A stretch of 64,000 nt of DNA from Symbiodinium natans (taxonomy: Eukaryota; Sar; Dinophyceae; Suessiales; Symbiodiniaceae). This document shows, piece after piece, positions 11,006 to 21,680 of this stretch. The stretch covers positions 180,001 through 244,000 of the forward strand of contig CAJNDS010002636.1 in NCBI GenBank assembly GCA_905221605.1. Direction: 5' to 3'. The position numbers and the translations under genes are program-made. Below the pieces are notes generated by a model. The model worked only from the letters and a program-made list of their open reading frames with translations, made no database searches and was not told the origin of the DNA. Within the stretch, counting starts at the first letter, position 1; the number at the start of each line of letters is the position of its first letter.

Positions 11006-11317
11006 AAGCCAACAAGTGCAAAAAAGACAAACAATCAGGCACAGGTTGGGGCAAATGGGTCTTGCAACAGAAAGCCAATAAAAGCCATGCTGGGCATTGA
11101 AGCCGCTCATATTGTAGTTGGAGTTGTCGTTGGCACCCTAATATTCTTGAGGAAAACTCAACGACACAAAGAAATACAGTAGAAGAAGCCACGTCTGAGT
11201 TTAGGTTTTATGGGAGGCGGGCCCCAGGCCTTGAGGGCAAAGGGTTGATGGTTTAGAGGTTCGGGCGATAGGGGGCCCTTTGTTACACACACTCCGCTGA
11301 ATGTCCGCTGCAGGTCA

Positions 11318-12070
11318 CAAACCCTAAACCCTAAACCCTAAACCCTAAACCCTAAACCCTAAACCCTAAACCCTAAACCTAAACCCCAAACCCTAAACCC
11401 TAAGCTGAATGTCCCCAGGCCTTGCCGGCTTCTGCTGCCATTGCAATCCCTATGAGATCCTCTCGCTTCTCCTGCCTTCACCGAAAGCCTCCATGAGGAA
11501 CAGTTGAGAGCACAGTACCCAGAGAGAGAGCCCACGTATCCCCTAACTGTATAGAATACACCTTAACTCAGAAAAAACGACCCCACATAGCAGAAAGGCC
11601 ACTTAACCCTAATTAAACTCCCGAATTGAGGGTTTAGCATTCCAGGGTTCAGGCCCTGAACCCAAACTCAGCACAACCCCGGGCGCGAATTCCGAGTGGG
11701 AGCGCCTAAGCCCAGCCTCAGCGTTCCAAGGCTCGAGCCGACGCCGCTTGCGACTCTTGCTCTGTCGGTTTCGAACCCTAAACCCTAAACCCTAAACCCT
11801 AAACCCTAAATTCGGGTTTCTATACCGAACTTGGAACCCTAGCACAAGGTAAAGTTTTAGCTGTTTCTTAGGAATTATGGCACCAAGAACTTAGAAATCA
11901 TTCCCAAGTATCCCTAAGGTTTAGGGGTGTGGCGTGTAGGGTGAAGAGTGGCTTCGGGCGCAAGGCTTGGAGTTCAGGATGAAGGTCGGTTTCGCGTTTA
12001 GGGGCGAGGGCCTAGGGCTTGGGGTTTAGGGTTTAGGGTTTAGGGTTTAAGGTTTAGGGTTTAGGGTGTA
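11318..12070. repeat. Telomeric arrays and a dispersed repeat
   Basis: C-rich telomeric blocks at 11318-11403 and 11771-11812, a GTTTCTTAGGAATTATGGCACC dispersed repeat at 11820-11925, and a G-rich block at 12020-12070. Short open stretches at 11410-11500 and 11690-11760 are GC-rich but match nothing I recognise. Confidence 0.65.
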
Positions 12071-12303
12071 GGGCTTGCAAATTGCGAATGCCTGCTTGGG
12101 TTTACTGACTGTTTCAGATTTCGGGGCGAGGGTCGGGGGGGGGGGGGGAAGCCAGGCAACTCTCGAAGGCTTTCTGGGCATGAGGGGAATCCATGCCTGA
12201 ACATCCTAGACCCTAACCATTCATCCTCAACCCCAGGCCCCAAATCCGAACCCTCAGACCCTAAACCCCAAAACCCCAAACCCGGCGGATGAACACTTGG
12301 CTG

Positions 12304-12378
12304 CACTTAGCAGGGTAGCTATAAATAAAACCCAAAAAGGCTAAGGATCTAAAGTTACAGTAAAGCACCACAGAGAAC
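12304..12378. mobile_element. Dispersed repeat, CACTTAGCAGGGTAGCTATAAAT type
   Basis: Shares CACTTAGCAGGGTAGCTATA, GGATCTAAA and AGTAAAGCACCACA with a second copy at 22753-22862. Non-coding; function unknown. Confidence 0.6.
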
Positions 12379-12631
12379 ACAGCAGCAGGCCACGCCCCCA
12401 GCACCCTCGCGGCTGTGGCTGCGCAAGGCAGAGATATGGACTGGTGGCCGTGGGCCTGCTGCGTGCGGCCCTACCGGAACCCTAAACCCAACCCTAAACC
12501 CTAAACCCTAAACCCTAGCCCTAAACCCTAAACCCGAAACTGGCCTCAGCCTTGAAACTCTAGGGGTTCCAAGGCCTCTAAACCCGTCTCAACCTTTCAA
12601 CCCAAAACGCTGGCCTTCGGGAGATGACTGG

Positions 12632-12734
12632 CTGGTTCTTGATAGGGAGGGAATGGGGGAATGAGGTACCCTAAGAAATCCCTTAAAGGGCATGAAAAGG
12701 GCCCTAATTGCCTCATTCCCTTACTAAGAACCAG
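12632..12734. mobile_element. MITE-like element, CTGGTTCTTAGTAGGGAATGAGG family
   Basis: Left end CTGGTTCTTGATAGGGAGGG is the inverse of right end CATTCCCTTACTAAGAACCAG. A second copy is at 46419-46489. No coding capacity. Confidence 0.65.
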
Positions 12735-13827
12735 GGGGATGAGCTTCGGTTGTGGACGGGTACAGTTCGGTTTTAGGCTTTGGGGCTTTGAGGCTTTAGG
12801 GCTTGTCGTACCTGCTGTCCTTATTCACATTGGCGGCTTATTTCGATGGTGAGCGGAGCATTAACATCTCAATCCAGCACCTGCAGGGACAGGCTCTGGC
12901 GAACCACACCTACTTCTGAGGGCGACGCGAAGACAACCTGAGAAACACAAAAGTGGGAACAGATTCAACGCTGCCCAAACCCTTTGGGAGAAACCCTAAA
13001 CCCTTAGCGGGGCAACCACATAGAGAAGAGAAGACCAGCACAGAACAGCCGGCCAACATTGCTGTCTCCAGTACATGCCCAGTGGCTACAGAAATCTCTA
13101 CAGGAACTGCTTCAAAGACGGAAATGTGCACAAAGCACTTTTGCAGTTCGCGTTTTCGGTCTTGAGCATGCCAACTGCTGCATGCCGGCCCTGGACCCTT
13201 AGCCTCTGCTTTGGGGCTTCAGGTTTCGGGTTTCGGTTTAGAGGACCCCAAGCGATCAAGGCATGTTTTGCAACTCAATGTGGGCAGGCCTGCGCCCGAG
13301 GCTACTCTAATGTAATCGATCTACCTCTCGAAAGTATATGCACACCGATATGGGTTTTCGGGTAGCTAGGTGCCCCTTGCCCGCCCCGAAGACCCTGAAC
13401 CTTCATCCCGCTAACCCCATCGACACCCTACGCCCACTCCAATACAACTCGAGTTACCCTACCACACGAACCAAAGATCATGGCCCATGAACCCAAAGCA
13501 TCATAACCCTGCAAACCCTAAACCCTCAACCCGCAAGCCTAACCCCTAAGCCCCAATCCGGCATCCGAAACAAGCCGAAGCCTTCGCTTGCACCCGCAGT
13601 GGCCCCGTCGCGAGGTGCCCTGAGTTCAGCTGCAACCACTTGGAAGTTCACAGGTCAGCTATAACTGGGGTTCTCAAGCAAGGTAACTGCAGCTCCAAGG
13701 CCATGACCACACTGGAGAGGGTGGAGAACCTCTTTGGGGACTATCCAATATAGCCCATCGAGTCGGGCTGAAGGGCCTGAAGAGCTCTAGGTCCGAGAGG
13801 GTCACTGAGGCTTTTCGAGACATTAGG

Positions 13828-13911
13828 GGTACGTTATTGGGTGCTTACCATAGGGGTGTTCTACTAGTCGGGGGTCTATATTGGGGTCCCCTATTTTCGT
13901 AAACCCCCATA
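13828..13911. mobile_element. Dispersed element, CCCTATTTTCGTAAACCCCC family
   Basis: Begins ATTAGGGGTACG and ends CCCTATTTTCGTAAACCCCC. The surrounding 12850-14240 contains scattered short open frames, homopolymer C runs (14108-14121, 14186-14201) and no gene I can support. Confidence 0.5.
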
Positions 13912-14309
13912 TATAGCAATAGGATTTAGAGTGTGAAGGCGTGACACACCTGCACACGCTCATGAAATCACCATCCCTCGCCCACACAAAGAACACCAAA
14001 CACCTTAAGCCCTGCCTTCTAAACCCCCTAAAACTTGTTTGTGGTAGCAGGGCTCCCCAAGCCTTAAACCCATCACTTCATTCAGCCAACCCCAGTAAGG
14101 CTTGACCCCCCCCCCCCCCCCGGCCATTAAGCTCTGCACCCAAAGCTGTAACCTTAACCTTGAACCCTCATTCTGAATCTGCAGCCCCCCCCCCCCCCCC
14201 CAAACCCCCACATTAAGCCCACGAATCCCTACAAACCGTGATTCCCTAAACCCGAAACCCTAAACCCTAAACCCAAAGCCCTAAACCCTAAACCCGTCAA
14301 TCAGAGACC

Positions 14310-14390
14310 TAACCACCAGTCCAAGGCTCTTTGCACCGCCGGTTCGGATCTTGCTGTGCAGCTTGGGCCCTTCCAGGGTGTAGGAGGTTA
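14310..14390 (-). CDS. Candidate exon, product unknown
   Basis: Minus frame reads YTLEGPKLHSKIRTGGAKSL between telomeric arrays at 14243-14300 (C-rich) and 14460-14572 (G-rich), with a GTTAGG donor-like sequence at its 3' end. Not recognised. Confidence 0.3.
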
Positions 14391-14732
14391 AGGGGGTTAA
14401 GGGGGTTAAGGAGGTTAAGGGGTTAAGGGGTTAAGGGGTTAAGGGGTTAAGGGGTTAAGGGGTTTAGGGTTTAGGGTTTAGGGTTTAGGGTTTGGGGTTT
14501 AGGGTTAAGGGTTTAGGGTTTAGGGTTTAGGGTTTCGGGTTTCGGGTTTCGGGTTTCGGGTTTCGGGTTTTGGTGGGACGTGCGGTGGCTTGAGGGCTTC
14601 CGGGGTCCTAGGACTTTAACTGTTTAGGGTTTAGGCGAGGGTTCACAGGCTGTAGGGTTTTGGGTCTTATTGGGAGCTTCAGGGCTAGCATGTTCTTGTT
14701 GCTCCTTCACGTGGTTGAGGGTTGAGGGTGCG

Positions 14733-14815
14733 AAATCTGCTTGGGCGGGCAGATTCCAGCATCTCATCAAGGCCAGCATGTGCCCGAAGCGCCCGAATCC
14801 TTCCCACAGCCGAAA
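14733..14815 (-). CDS. Candidate exon, product unknown
   Basis: Minus frame reads AVGRIRALRAHAGLDEMLES, a helical-looking segment. Neighbours are telomeric blocks. It could belong with the 14310-14390 segment; not recognised. Confidence 0.3.
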
Positions 14816-15151
14816 GGCCTAACCTGCACCATTTCCTACTCTCTAAACCCTGAACCCTAAACCCTGAACCCTAAACCCTAAACCCCAAACCCTAAACTCC
14901 AAACCCAAACAACAGCCATCAACTCCAAGAGCCCTGCACACAACCGCTGGAAGATGGCATGGTTTGAAAGAAAACGGGACCGTCACTGGCACATTCTTTT
15001 AAGGGTTCAGGGTTCAGGGTTTAGGGTTTAGGGTTTAGGGTCTAGAGGGTCACTTTTCTAGCATTCGCCAGTCATTAGGGGGGCAGGCTTGGGAACAAAC
15101 CCTCCCACCCAAAGAATCCCATAACATTAAGAAAATATACAGTTTCACTCA

Positions 15152-15250
15152 ACAACGGTGCCGACGCACCAAAAATGGCTCAAGAACGGTGCCGACGCAC
15201 CAAAAATGGCTCAAGAACGGTGCCGATTGCACCAAAAACTGCTCGACGAC
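15152..15250. repeat. 31-bp tandem repeat ending in TGGCTCAAG
   Basis: Two and a half copies of ACGGTGCCGACGCACCAAAA followed by ATGGCTCAAGA. The end of each unit matches the last nine bases of the dinoflagellate spliced leader (TGGCTCAAG), but the rest differs, so this may be chance. Confidence 0.6.
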
Positions 15251-15297
15251 GTAAATGCACCAAAAAGTTAAGAGGGTTTAAATCTACAAGGATAGAG

Positions 15298-15590
15298 AGG
15301 GTTTAGGGTTTAGGGTTCAGGGTTCAGGGTTCAGGGTTCAGTGTTTAGGGTTTGGGGTTTAGGGTTTAGGGTTTAGGGTTTAGGGTTTAGGGTTTAGGGT
15401 TTAGGGCCTATCGGGCTTCTTCGGGCTCAGGGCAGCTCCCAGCCTGCACAACATGAACCGGAGAGGACCTTGGGAGCAATGGGGCTTGAGATGCTTCAGG
15501 GTTTAGGGTTTAGGGTTTAGGGTTTAGGGTTTAGGGTTTAGGGTTTGGGGTTTAGGGTTTAGGGTTTAGGGTTTAGAGTTTAGGGTTTCC
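15298..15590 (+). repeat. Two telomeric arrays
   Basis: G-rich blocks at 15298-15405 and 15495-15590 separated by about 90 bp of unique GC-rich sequence. Confidence 0.95.
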
Positions 15591-15591
15591 C

Positions 15592-15830
15592 CTTATGCTA
15601 AGGGTCCTCGGCGATGTTAAAAGTAAAGTCGCGAGGTCAGCAGCATCCGTAGGGCATGATCATAGGGGGGGCACTATAGTCCTTAATCGGGATTCTAGAG
15701 GATGATAGTGGGGTGCGATGGTCTTTGTAGGGATTATATAGTAGGGGCACTATGCTCCTTAATAGGGATCATAGTAGGGGCTACTTTCATCCCCTATTAA
15801 AGACTGGTAGTACAAGGGGGAAGATCATTT
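15592..15830. mobile_element. Composite inverted-repeat element
   Basis: Starts TTTCCCCTTATGCTAAGGG and ends GTAGTACAAGGGGGAAGATC. The interior contains three iterations of a CCTTAATAGGGATCATAGTAGG-type word. Probably a diverged, internally expanded member of the GGGATGTTCCCCC family. Confidence 0.5.
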
Positions 15831-15877
15831 CAACATTGGGCACATTATGGGGCTCATACAGCACTGGTTCTCTCGCG

Positions 15878-16048
15878 GACATGATACAGGGGCCTAATTC
15901 ATCAAGCTGGGTAGTTGAGGTAGTTCCTAGTGAAACTCTATCGGGTTACAAGGCAGTGGCTTCTGGTAGCTCAGACTCACAAACATACATGACAGCCAAG
16001 ACGGAAGCACTGTGGCAAAAAAAAGGCTCCGCAAGGGAAGCCCGCTGA
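15878..16048 (+). CDS. Candidate exon, product unknown
   Basis: Plus frame contains SSSWVVEVVPSETLSGYKAV, SDSQTYMTAKTEALWQKK and a stop at 16046-16048. Composition is protein-like and less GC-rich than the minus-strand genes. It begins right after an inverted-repeat element. No family recognised. Confidence 0.35.
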   Translation, partial: DMIQGPNSSSWVVEVVPSETLSGYKAVASGSSDSQTYMTAKTEALWQKKGSAREAR

Positions 16049-16241
16049 CCCGAACACACCCCGAACACGCCACAACATGCCCCGAAGCCACGAGCCCCTC
16101 GCGTACGTTGCGTGAGTCGGGCCATCATCACGTCTAGCCTCAAGCTTGCGCGCGCTGCTCGGTCCAAGGAAGGGGCCTTTAGGGTGTTGCGGCCTTGGGG
16201 TTTTTTGGGGGCTTTGGAGCTTTAATGTTTAGGATTTCAAG

Positions 16242-16431
16242 GTCTGGAGCTTATGCAAAAGCATCAGCTCTTCCTCCGAAGCCCTTTCTCACTGAATTCC
16301 TAATCAGAAATGCAGGGTTTGGCGGGCTTGCAATACTCTCCTTTGGATACTTCTCCATGGTATCAAAACAGCAAACCTGGCAAAATAGAGTTGCTGATCG
16401 ATATATCAATCCATCTCTACCTCACTCTTAA
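16242..16431 (+). CDS. C-terminal exon of a small membrane protein
   Basis: Following TTTCAAG|G, a plus-strand frame of about 62 residues runs to a TAA at 16429-16431. It contains KASALPPKPFLTEFLIRN, a single hydrophobic segment (GFGGLAILSFGYFSM), and then a polar tail with QQTWQNRVADRYINPS. One short TM helix with a basic/polar tail is typical of small mitochondrial inner-membrane subunits, but I cannot name the family. Codon usage is more AT-rich than the other genes here. The upstream exon was not identified. Confidence 0.5.
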
Positions 16432-16515
16432 CACAGCCTTACCTCCACGTGCAGGCTCGCGACCCCTACGGATGTGACTCTGAAGCTTGTGAAGTGTCGA
16501 ATTGCATGTCTTCCA

Positions 16516-16598
16516 GGGAGCTTTTGAGGCAGCGCGTGGCAGTGCGCACCGCCATGCGCTGCCACAGAAGCTCTTCTCCAGAACGGGACCCCTTACGA
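16516..16598 (+). CDS. Candidate exon, Arg-rich helix
   Basis: After GTCTTCCAG|G a plus frame reads ELLRQRVAVRTAMRCHRSSS and continues PERDPL. The AG|G acceptor matches the style of the well-supported genes. Product unknown. Confidence 0.35.
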
Positions 16599-16929
16599 AC
16601 TTAGGAAGTCATGCAGCTCTGGGGGCTCTAAGCACAAGTAATCGCAAAGTCTCGTCCGAAGCATGGTGTCAAAGAACAACCTTAATCTTGTTTGCGCGAG
16701 AGCCGGTGTGCTGGAGCAGCACGCTTGGGGCACCTCCCTTCCGGGCTCAACGAAATTGCGAGCGCACCCGAGAAACTCCAAACAAGCAGATGCTGCTCCC
16801 GAGGGCGGACCGAACTCCCCGGCAAAATCCCCTGTGCCCCCCAAAAGACCCTAAGACTCCAAGAAAACCCTGAAGGTTTAGGGCTTACGGTTAAGGTTGA
16901 AGGGTTTATGGCTTAGGATTAAGGTTGAA

Positions 16930-17040
16930 GGGTTTAGGGTTTAGGGTTCAGGGTTTAGGGTTTAGGGTTTAGGGTTCAGGGTTTAGGGTTTAGGGTTTAG
17001 GGTTTAGGGTTTAGGGTTTAGGGTTTAGGGTTTAGGGTCA
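16930..17040 (+). repeat. Interstitial telomeric array
   Basis: About 15 TTTAGGG units; a second block of about 13 units is at 17180-17275. They bracket a candidate exon. Confidence 0.95.
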
Positions 17041-17084
17041 AAAGGGCTTCGGGCTTCCCAAAAGAGCCACCGTGAGGGGGCACT

Positions 17085-17185
17085 TCTGGGGGTCCCTCTC
17101 GGCAAGGTTTGCCCGGAGCTGATGGATCGGCTCTACCTGACAGAATACAGGGGCCTGAGTAATTTGAACAGGGTCTTGGAGGGTT
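17085..17185 (+). CDS. Candidate exon between telomeric arrays
   Basis: Plus frame reads VPLGKVCPELMDRLYLTEYR then GLSNLNRVLEG and runs straight into GGGTTTAGGG, which would supply a GT donor. The protein-like pattern is convincing, but the family is unknown. It may belong with the segments at 17925 and 18326. Confidence 0.4.
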
Positions 17186-17924
17186 TAGGGTTTAGGGTTT
17201 AGGGTTTAGGGTTTAGGGTTTAGGGTTTAGGGTTTAGGGTTTAGGGTTTAGGGTTTAGGGTTTAGGGTTTAGGGTATTATCGGATACTGTTTTAAAGGCA
17301 CTCTACGGGAATGATCTGTTTGGAATTACACTACTTCCTTGTTGGCGTTACATTCAACATGATCATTCTTGGTCCTTGTTGGGAATTTAAGATGACAAAG
17401 ATGTAAACTTTTAACCAACAAAGACCCCGTTTAGGGTTTACGCGTTTAGGGTTTGGGGTTTAGGCGTTGAGGGTTTGGGGTTTAGGCGTTGAGGGTTTGG
17501 GGCTTAGGGTCTAGACGGTTGAGGGACGGGGGGGTTGGGGTTGAGGGGGTCGGTGGTTCAGTGCGGCTTCGGGTCTTCGGGCCTCAACCCTCAACCCTCA
17601 ACCTACTTGGAGGTTCATGGGTAGCTAGAACCGGGATCAACCCGTCAAACCATCAAAACAAGGGGACCCTCAAACCCGAAACCCTTAAACCCTCAGAAAG
17701 CCCGGCAGCCCCTAAATTTGGGGTTTAGGGTTTCGGGATCCTCGAATACTAAACCCTAAACCCCAGACGATCGGACCCACACAGCCGAGCCCCTCTGAGT
17801 TCGGCTGGGCGGCACTGTAGGCCCGGAACCCGGGTTTAGGGCTTCTCCTGTTGGGGCTTCTCAGGGTCTGTGGGGTTTTTTGGCTCCTTCTTTGTGGATT
17901 TGTAAGTTTAGAGCAGATGCCTCC

Positions 17925-17998
17925 CCATTCTTCTGCGGCAATGGAGGGGGCTTGCGCAGATGCCTTGGCGAGGTGCTGTGTCGTTGGCTTGCGTTTTT
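17925..17998 (+). CDS. Candidate exon, product unknown
   Basis: Plus frame reads MPPHSSAAMEGACADALARC and CVVGLR. It lies between degenerate telomere-like repeats (17430-17740) and a block at 18010-18108. Not recognised. Confidence 0.3.
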
Positions 17999-18325
17999 TG
18001 GGGCCCAGAAGGCTTCGGACTTCTGCAGCTTAGGGTTTAGGGTTTAGGGTTTAGAGTTTCGGGTTTAGGGTTTAGGGTTCAGGGTTCAGGGTTTAGGATT
18101 TAGGGTTTATGAACCACACACAGTTTTGAACAACCTGTCCAAACGAGAAACTTACAAGCACTCATGCCTCCCCCTAGCTGCATGTATGTCAGGCGGTCCT
18201 GATCAAGCATGGGCTTCTTGCTCTAGGGCGAAAGGACACAGTGTAGAGCAGCCCTAAACCCTAAACCCTAAACCCTAAACACTAAACGCAGTGTAGAGCA
18301 ACCCTTGAACCCTAAGCCCTCGTAT

Positions 18326-18395
18326 GCAAGCCATGATGCAAGCCGTGAGGCAAACCGGCGCCGGTCTGCACAGGTCACTTCGACAGCTACTAGGG
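18326..18395 (+). CDS. Candidate exon, product unknown
   Basis: Plus frame reads QAMMQAVRQTGAGLHRSLRQ and LL and ends in TAGGGTTTAGGG. Same pattern as the 17.1 kb segment. Confidence 0.33.
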
Positions 18396-18869
18396 TTTAG
18401 GGTTTAGGATTTAGGGTTTAGGCTTTAGGGTTTAGGGTTTAGAGTTTGGGGATTTCGGGCTTAGGTTGGCTCGATTCTACGCTTGTGTTGGAGCAATCCT
18501 GACCCTACTGATAACCACGAACCTTGAATAAGTCCGGCAAGATACTTCACCCTGACCCCCTAAACCCTGAAACCCTAAACCCCCAGACCCCCGACTCCCC
18601 CCCAAAACAAGCCCTAGATCGCCCCCCCAAAAAAGCCCCAAAGCCCCGGAAGCAAAAAAAAAAACAAAACCCGCCAACCTTCCCCTTCCCCACAAAAAAC
18701 AAACCAAGCCTCCCTAAACCCTAAACCCTAAACCCTAAACCCTAAACCCGAAACCGTAAACCCTAAACCCTGAACCCAAGCCCCAAAAGCCCCGAAACAC
18801 GCCTCCGCCGCCTCGCACAAGGCCGGTGCCTTAAGGCTTCGCGCCTGAAGCCTCCAGGGAGGGGAGGGG

Positions 18870-19070
18870 GGTTTAGGGTTTAGGGTTTAGGGTTTAGGGT
18901 TTAGGGTTTAGGGTTTAGGGTCTAGGGTCTAGGGTCTAGGGTCTAGGGTCTAAAGTCTAGGGTCTAGACCCCTAGGGTTAAGGTTTAGGGTTTAGGGTTC
19001 AGGGTTTCGGGTTCAGGGTTTAGGGTTTAGGGTTTAGGCTTTCGGGTTTCAGGGTTTAGGGCTTAGGGTT
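18870..19070 (+). repeat. Telomeric array with TCTAGGG variants
   Basis: TTTAGGG units change to a homogeneous run of TCTAGGG (about 18919-18968) and then to degenerate units. C-rich blocks flank it at 18715-18775, 19318-19345 and 19675-19738. Sequence 18400-18700 is C/A-rich with no gene seen. Confidence 0.85.
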
Positions 19071-19789
19071 CTCGGGTGTATGGGTCAGGGTTCAGGGCTG
19101 GTGGTCTTTGCCTTGCTATGTAACTATCCTCATTGCGGGGAAACTGACCTTGGTTCCTGAACTCAGGAGCGGCTTTGGCTGGGGTTCACGGATCAGGTGT
19201 GGGGTTTAGGGGGCTCCCTTGCCCTCACCTCCCCCCACCCCCTTGCCTTCCGCGCCATGCCGCGCAAGTTCCAGAACTCTACAGGCCACTGAAAGAAAGG
19301 CGCCCCAACAAATTGGACAACCCTAAACCCTAAACCCTAAACCCTGGAATGCACAGCTTTGGGGTGGTTTGCGTGCACGTGGCGTTTCAAAGCCACTCGA
19401 AAGCGGTCTAGACCTGACGCCCACTTCTGCGCCAAGCTACATCCAACCCCTAAACTTACCACCACCACCCCAAAAAAAATCCGAAACCCGAAATTCCAAG
19501 CTCTAAACCCTACAACACCCAGCCCCAAACCCCCATGAAACATCTGGGAGTGTGCGAAAATGAGGGACCCCCAATGTAGATCCCCAAATAGTAGGATTCT
19601 CTTATAACAAGGACCCCAATAAGGCACCCCCCTAATTGCGGAAACCCCCCTCAAACCCTAAACCCTGATCGCCTTAGACCCTAAACCCTAAACCCTAAAC
19701 CCCAAACCCCAAACCCCAAACCCTAAACCCTAACCCTACATTGTTATTCTACCATTTGTCTATATTCGGGCTCCCTTACTCCAGTAAGC

Positions 19790-19893
19790 CCCCCATCCAG
19801 CGGACGCGGAAGTCGCCAGGGCCCGGGCGGATGGCCCAGGTCGCTGTGCAGCCGCAGCTGGAGCTGGAATTGCTCGAGCTCCGAATCCTCTTT
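19790..19893 (-). CDS. Candidate exon, product unknown
   Basis: Minus frame reads EDSELEQFQLQLRLHSDLGH then PPGPWRLPRPLDGG after AAAGAG|G. The plus strand is also open, so strand is uncertain. It directly abuts the telomeric array 19890-20040. Confidence 0.35.
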
Positions 19894-20040
19894 CGGGTTT
19901 AGGGTTTAGGGTTTAGGGTTTAGGGTTTAGGGTTTAGGGTTTAGGGTTTAGGGTTTAGGGTTTAGGGTTTAGGGTTTAGGGTTTCTGGTTTAGGGTTAGG
20001 GTTTAGGGTTTAGAGTTTAGGGTTTGGGGTTTAGGGTTTC
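19890..20040 (+). repeat. Interstitial telomeric array
   Basis: About 20 TTTAGGG units, mostly perfect, abutting a candidate exon on one side and a dispersed element on the other. Confidence 0.95.
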
Positions 20041-20051
20041 TTTCCGAGGAT

Positions 20052-20155
20052 GGCCCAAAAAAACCCTCTGAAAAATATTCCCCTGAATAGGATCCTCTTA
20101 GACTCAATAAGGGAAAATACAACATTGCACCAAGGGCTTACCTAGTTTAGGGTTT
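20052..20155. mobile_element. Dispersed element, CAATAAGGGAAAATACAA type
   Basis: Shares GAAAATATTC, CAATAAGGGAAAATACAA and CAAGGGC.TRCCT with a copy at about 48100-48200. Non-coding. Confidence 0.5.
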
Positions 20156-20369
20156 GGGGTTTGGGGTTTGGGATTTGGGGTTTAAGAATTCGGGTTTAGG
20201 GTTTAGGTGTTTTGGGGTTGAAGGTTCGTGCTTGGAGTTAAAGCCGTGAAGCTTGCTTAGATCAGATAGCCTCCCGGAAGCCTGCGGGGCCTGTAGGGAC
20301 CACCACCCCTCCAGTTTGGGGTTCCTAAACCCTAAACCCTAAACCCTAAACCCTACACCCTAAACCGAC

Positions 20370-21260
20370 GGTCCCAGTCTTGAGCTGACGCACGCCTGCT
20401 AAGCCACACGTTGCAGCTCTGCTTGAGCAAGCGCGCTCTTCGTGAGCCGCGTACCTCGAGCCGAATGAATACGGAGAAGCCGACAACGGTTCTGGCTAAC
20501 AGCCTGTACCGACGCGGAAGGCGGATGTGGACGGCAATGCGAACCCCAGATGCATGGAGCTGAGGAGTGGACCTGAGTGTAGTTCCCCAGCCCATGGAGT
20601 GCATGAAAGACCCGAATAAAAACTGGAGGCATCGGAGCCTCCGCAATGTCGATGCAGCCATGTGTGGAATTCTCTGGAAGGCATAGAGCTCCAGCGTTCC
20701 CGGCCCAGAAGCGGATGCACTGTGCACCAGTAATAGCAAGATGCGCGTGGCAGGCGCCTTGGGAAGAGCGGGTGTTGAGAGGGCTTTGTTCCAGCCTAAG
20801 TTTCCAGCCCCGGTGGGCCACGGAGTACAAGTGGAGCACTCTCCTGGCAGCGCGCTCGAAAGCTCTTCTTTTGACTGTACAAAGAGCTGGAATGGGTCAT
20901 CCGGTTGTGAATGGGCTTACCGCAGTGGCTGGTTCGTTCCTTCTCTCCGGCCGGCTTTGCTCTCGAGCGAGCACCACCCTCGGCTTAACCGACTGTTCAT
21001 TCCATTCAGCAGGAAAAGAAGCGGCAGTCGGTCTTCCAACTGGTTAAGGCCCCACCAGCAAGCTCAGGCCGAGCTCAGGGAGAGACATGACGTTTCTCGG
21101 GGCAGACGGTTCAGCTTCCTGCCTTTCGCCGGGCCGGCGTTCATAGCTCGGGACGAAACTGAAACACGACGTTGCAATTCCAGCCCCCCCCCCCTCCCCC
21201 CCTCCTCCCCCCAGTACTGTACAGCCCTGAAACCAAAACGGACCCAAACCCTTTGAACCT
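20370..21260. other. Long non-repetitive segment, coding status unclear
   Basis: About 900 bp largely free of telomeric repeats, with several overlapping open frames of 70-170 codons on both strands. None shows a recognisable domain, and no frame stands out. A poly-C run lies at 21184-21212. It could be a degenerate coding region or retrosequence; I make no call. Confidence 0.3.
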
Positions 21261-21299
21261 CCTTTCCAGCAGAAAACAAGACTCAAAAACCCTGAGCCA

Positions 21300-21560
21300 C
21301 ACTGAATGAAGCCCTTAAACCCTGAAACCCTTAAACCTTAAAACCCTTAAACCCCTCAAGCTCAGCAAAATGACGTAAAACCCTAAACCCTTAAACCCAA
21401 CGATCCGGAAGCCGGAAACCGCAAACCGGAAACCCTAACCCAAAACCCTCAAAAACCCAACACAACAACAAAGAGGGTGCCCTAAACACTAAACCCCCTT
21501 AAAAACCCAACACAACAACGAAGAGGGCGCCCTAAACCCTAAACCCTAAACCCTCAAACC
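21300..21560 (-). repeat. Degenerate C-rich telomere-like repeats
   Basis: Mixed CCCTTAAA, CCCTAAA and a twice-repeated AACCCAACACAACAACRAAG word with GAGGGYGCCCTAAAC. No coding signal. Confidence 0.65.
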
Positions 21561-21593
21561 CTTAAACACCCAACCCAAGAACAAAGAGGGCAC

Positions 21594-21680
21594 CTCCAGA
21601 TCCACGGCCCTGCTGACGAAGTCCGCCAGCAGCGCCGGCGGCTCCCCGCGTCGGAGCGCTGCGAGCACCTGGAGGAAGGT
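21594..21680 (-). CDS. Candidate exon with canonical splice sites
   Basis: CCTTCCTCCAG|GTG at the 5' side and GGAG|GTGCCC at the 3' side bound a minus frame reading VLAALRRGEPPALLADFVSR then AVDLE. The polypyrimidine acceptor, AG|G and GT donor make this one of the better isolated exons. Product unknown. Confidence 0.5.

Noticed and set aside
15152-15250. CRISPR-like array
   Set aside because: Only 2.5 adjacent copies with no spacers, in a eukaryotic context.
20353-21256. A PPR or retroelement gene in the long non-repetitive segment
   Set aside because: No PPR helix, reverse transcriptase or other motif could be read in any frame; left as unassigned.
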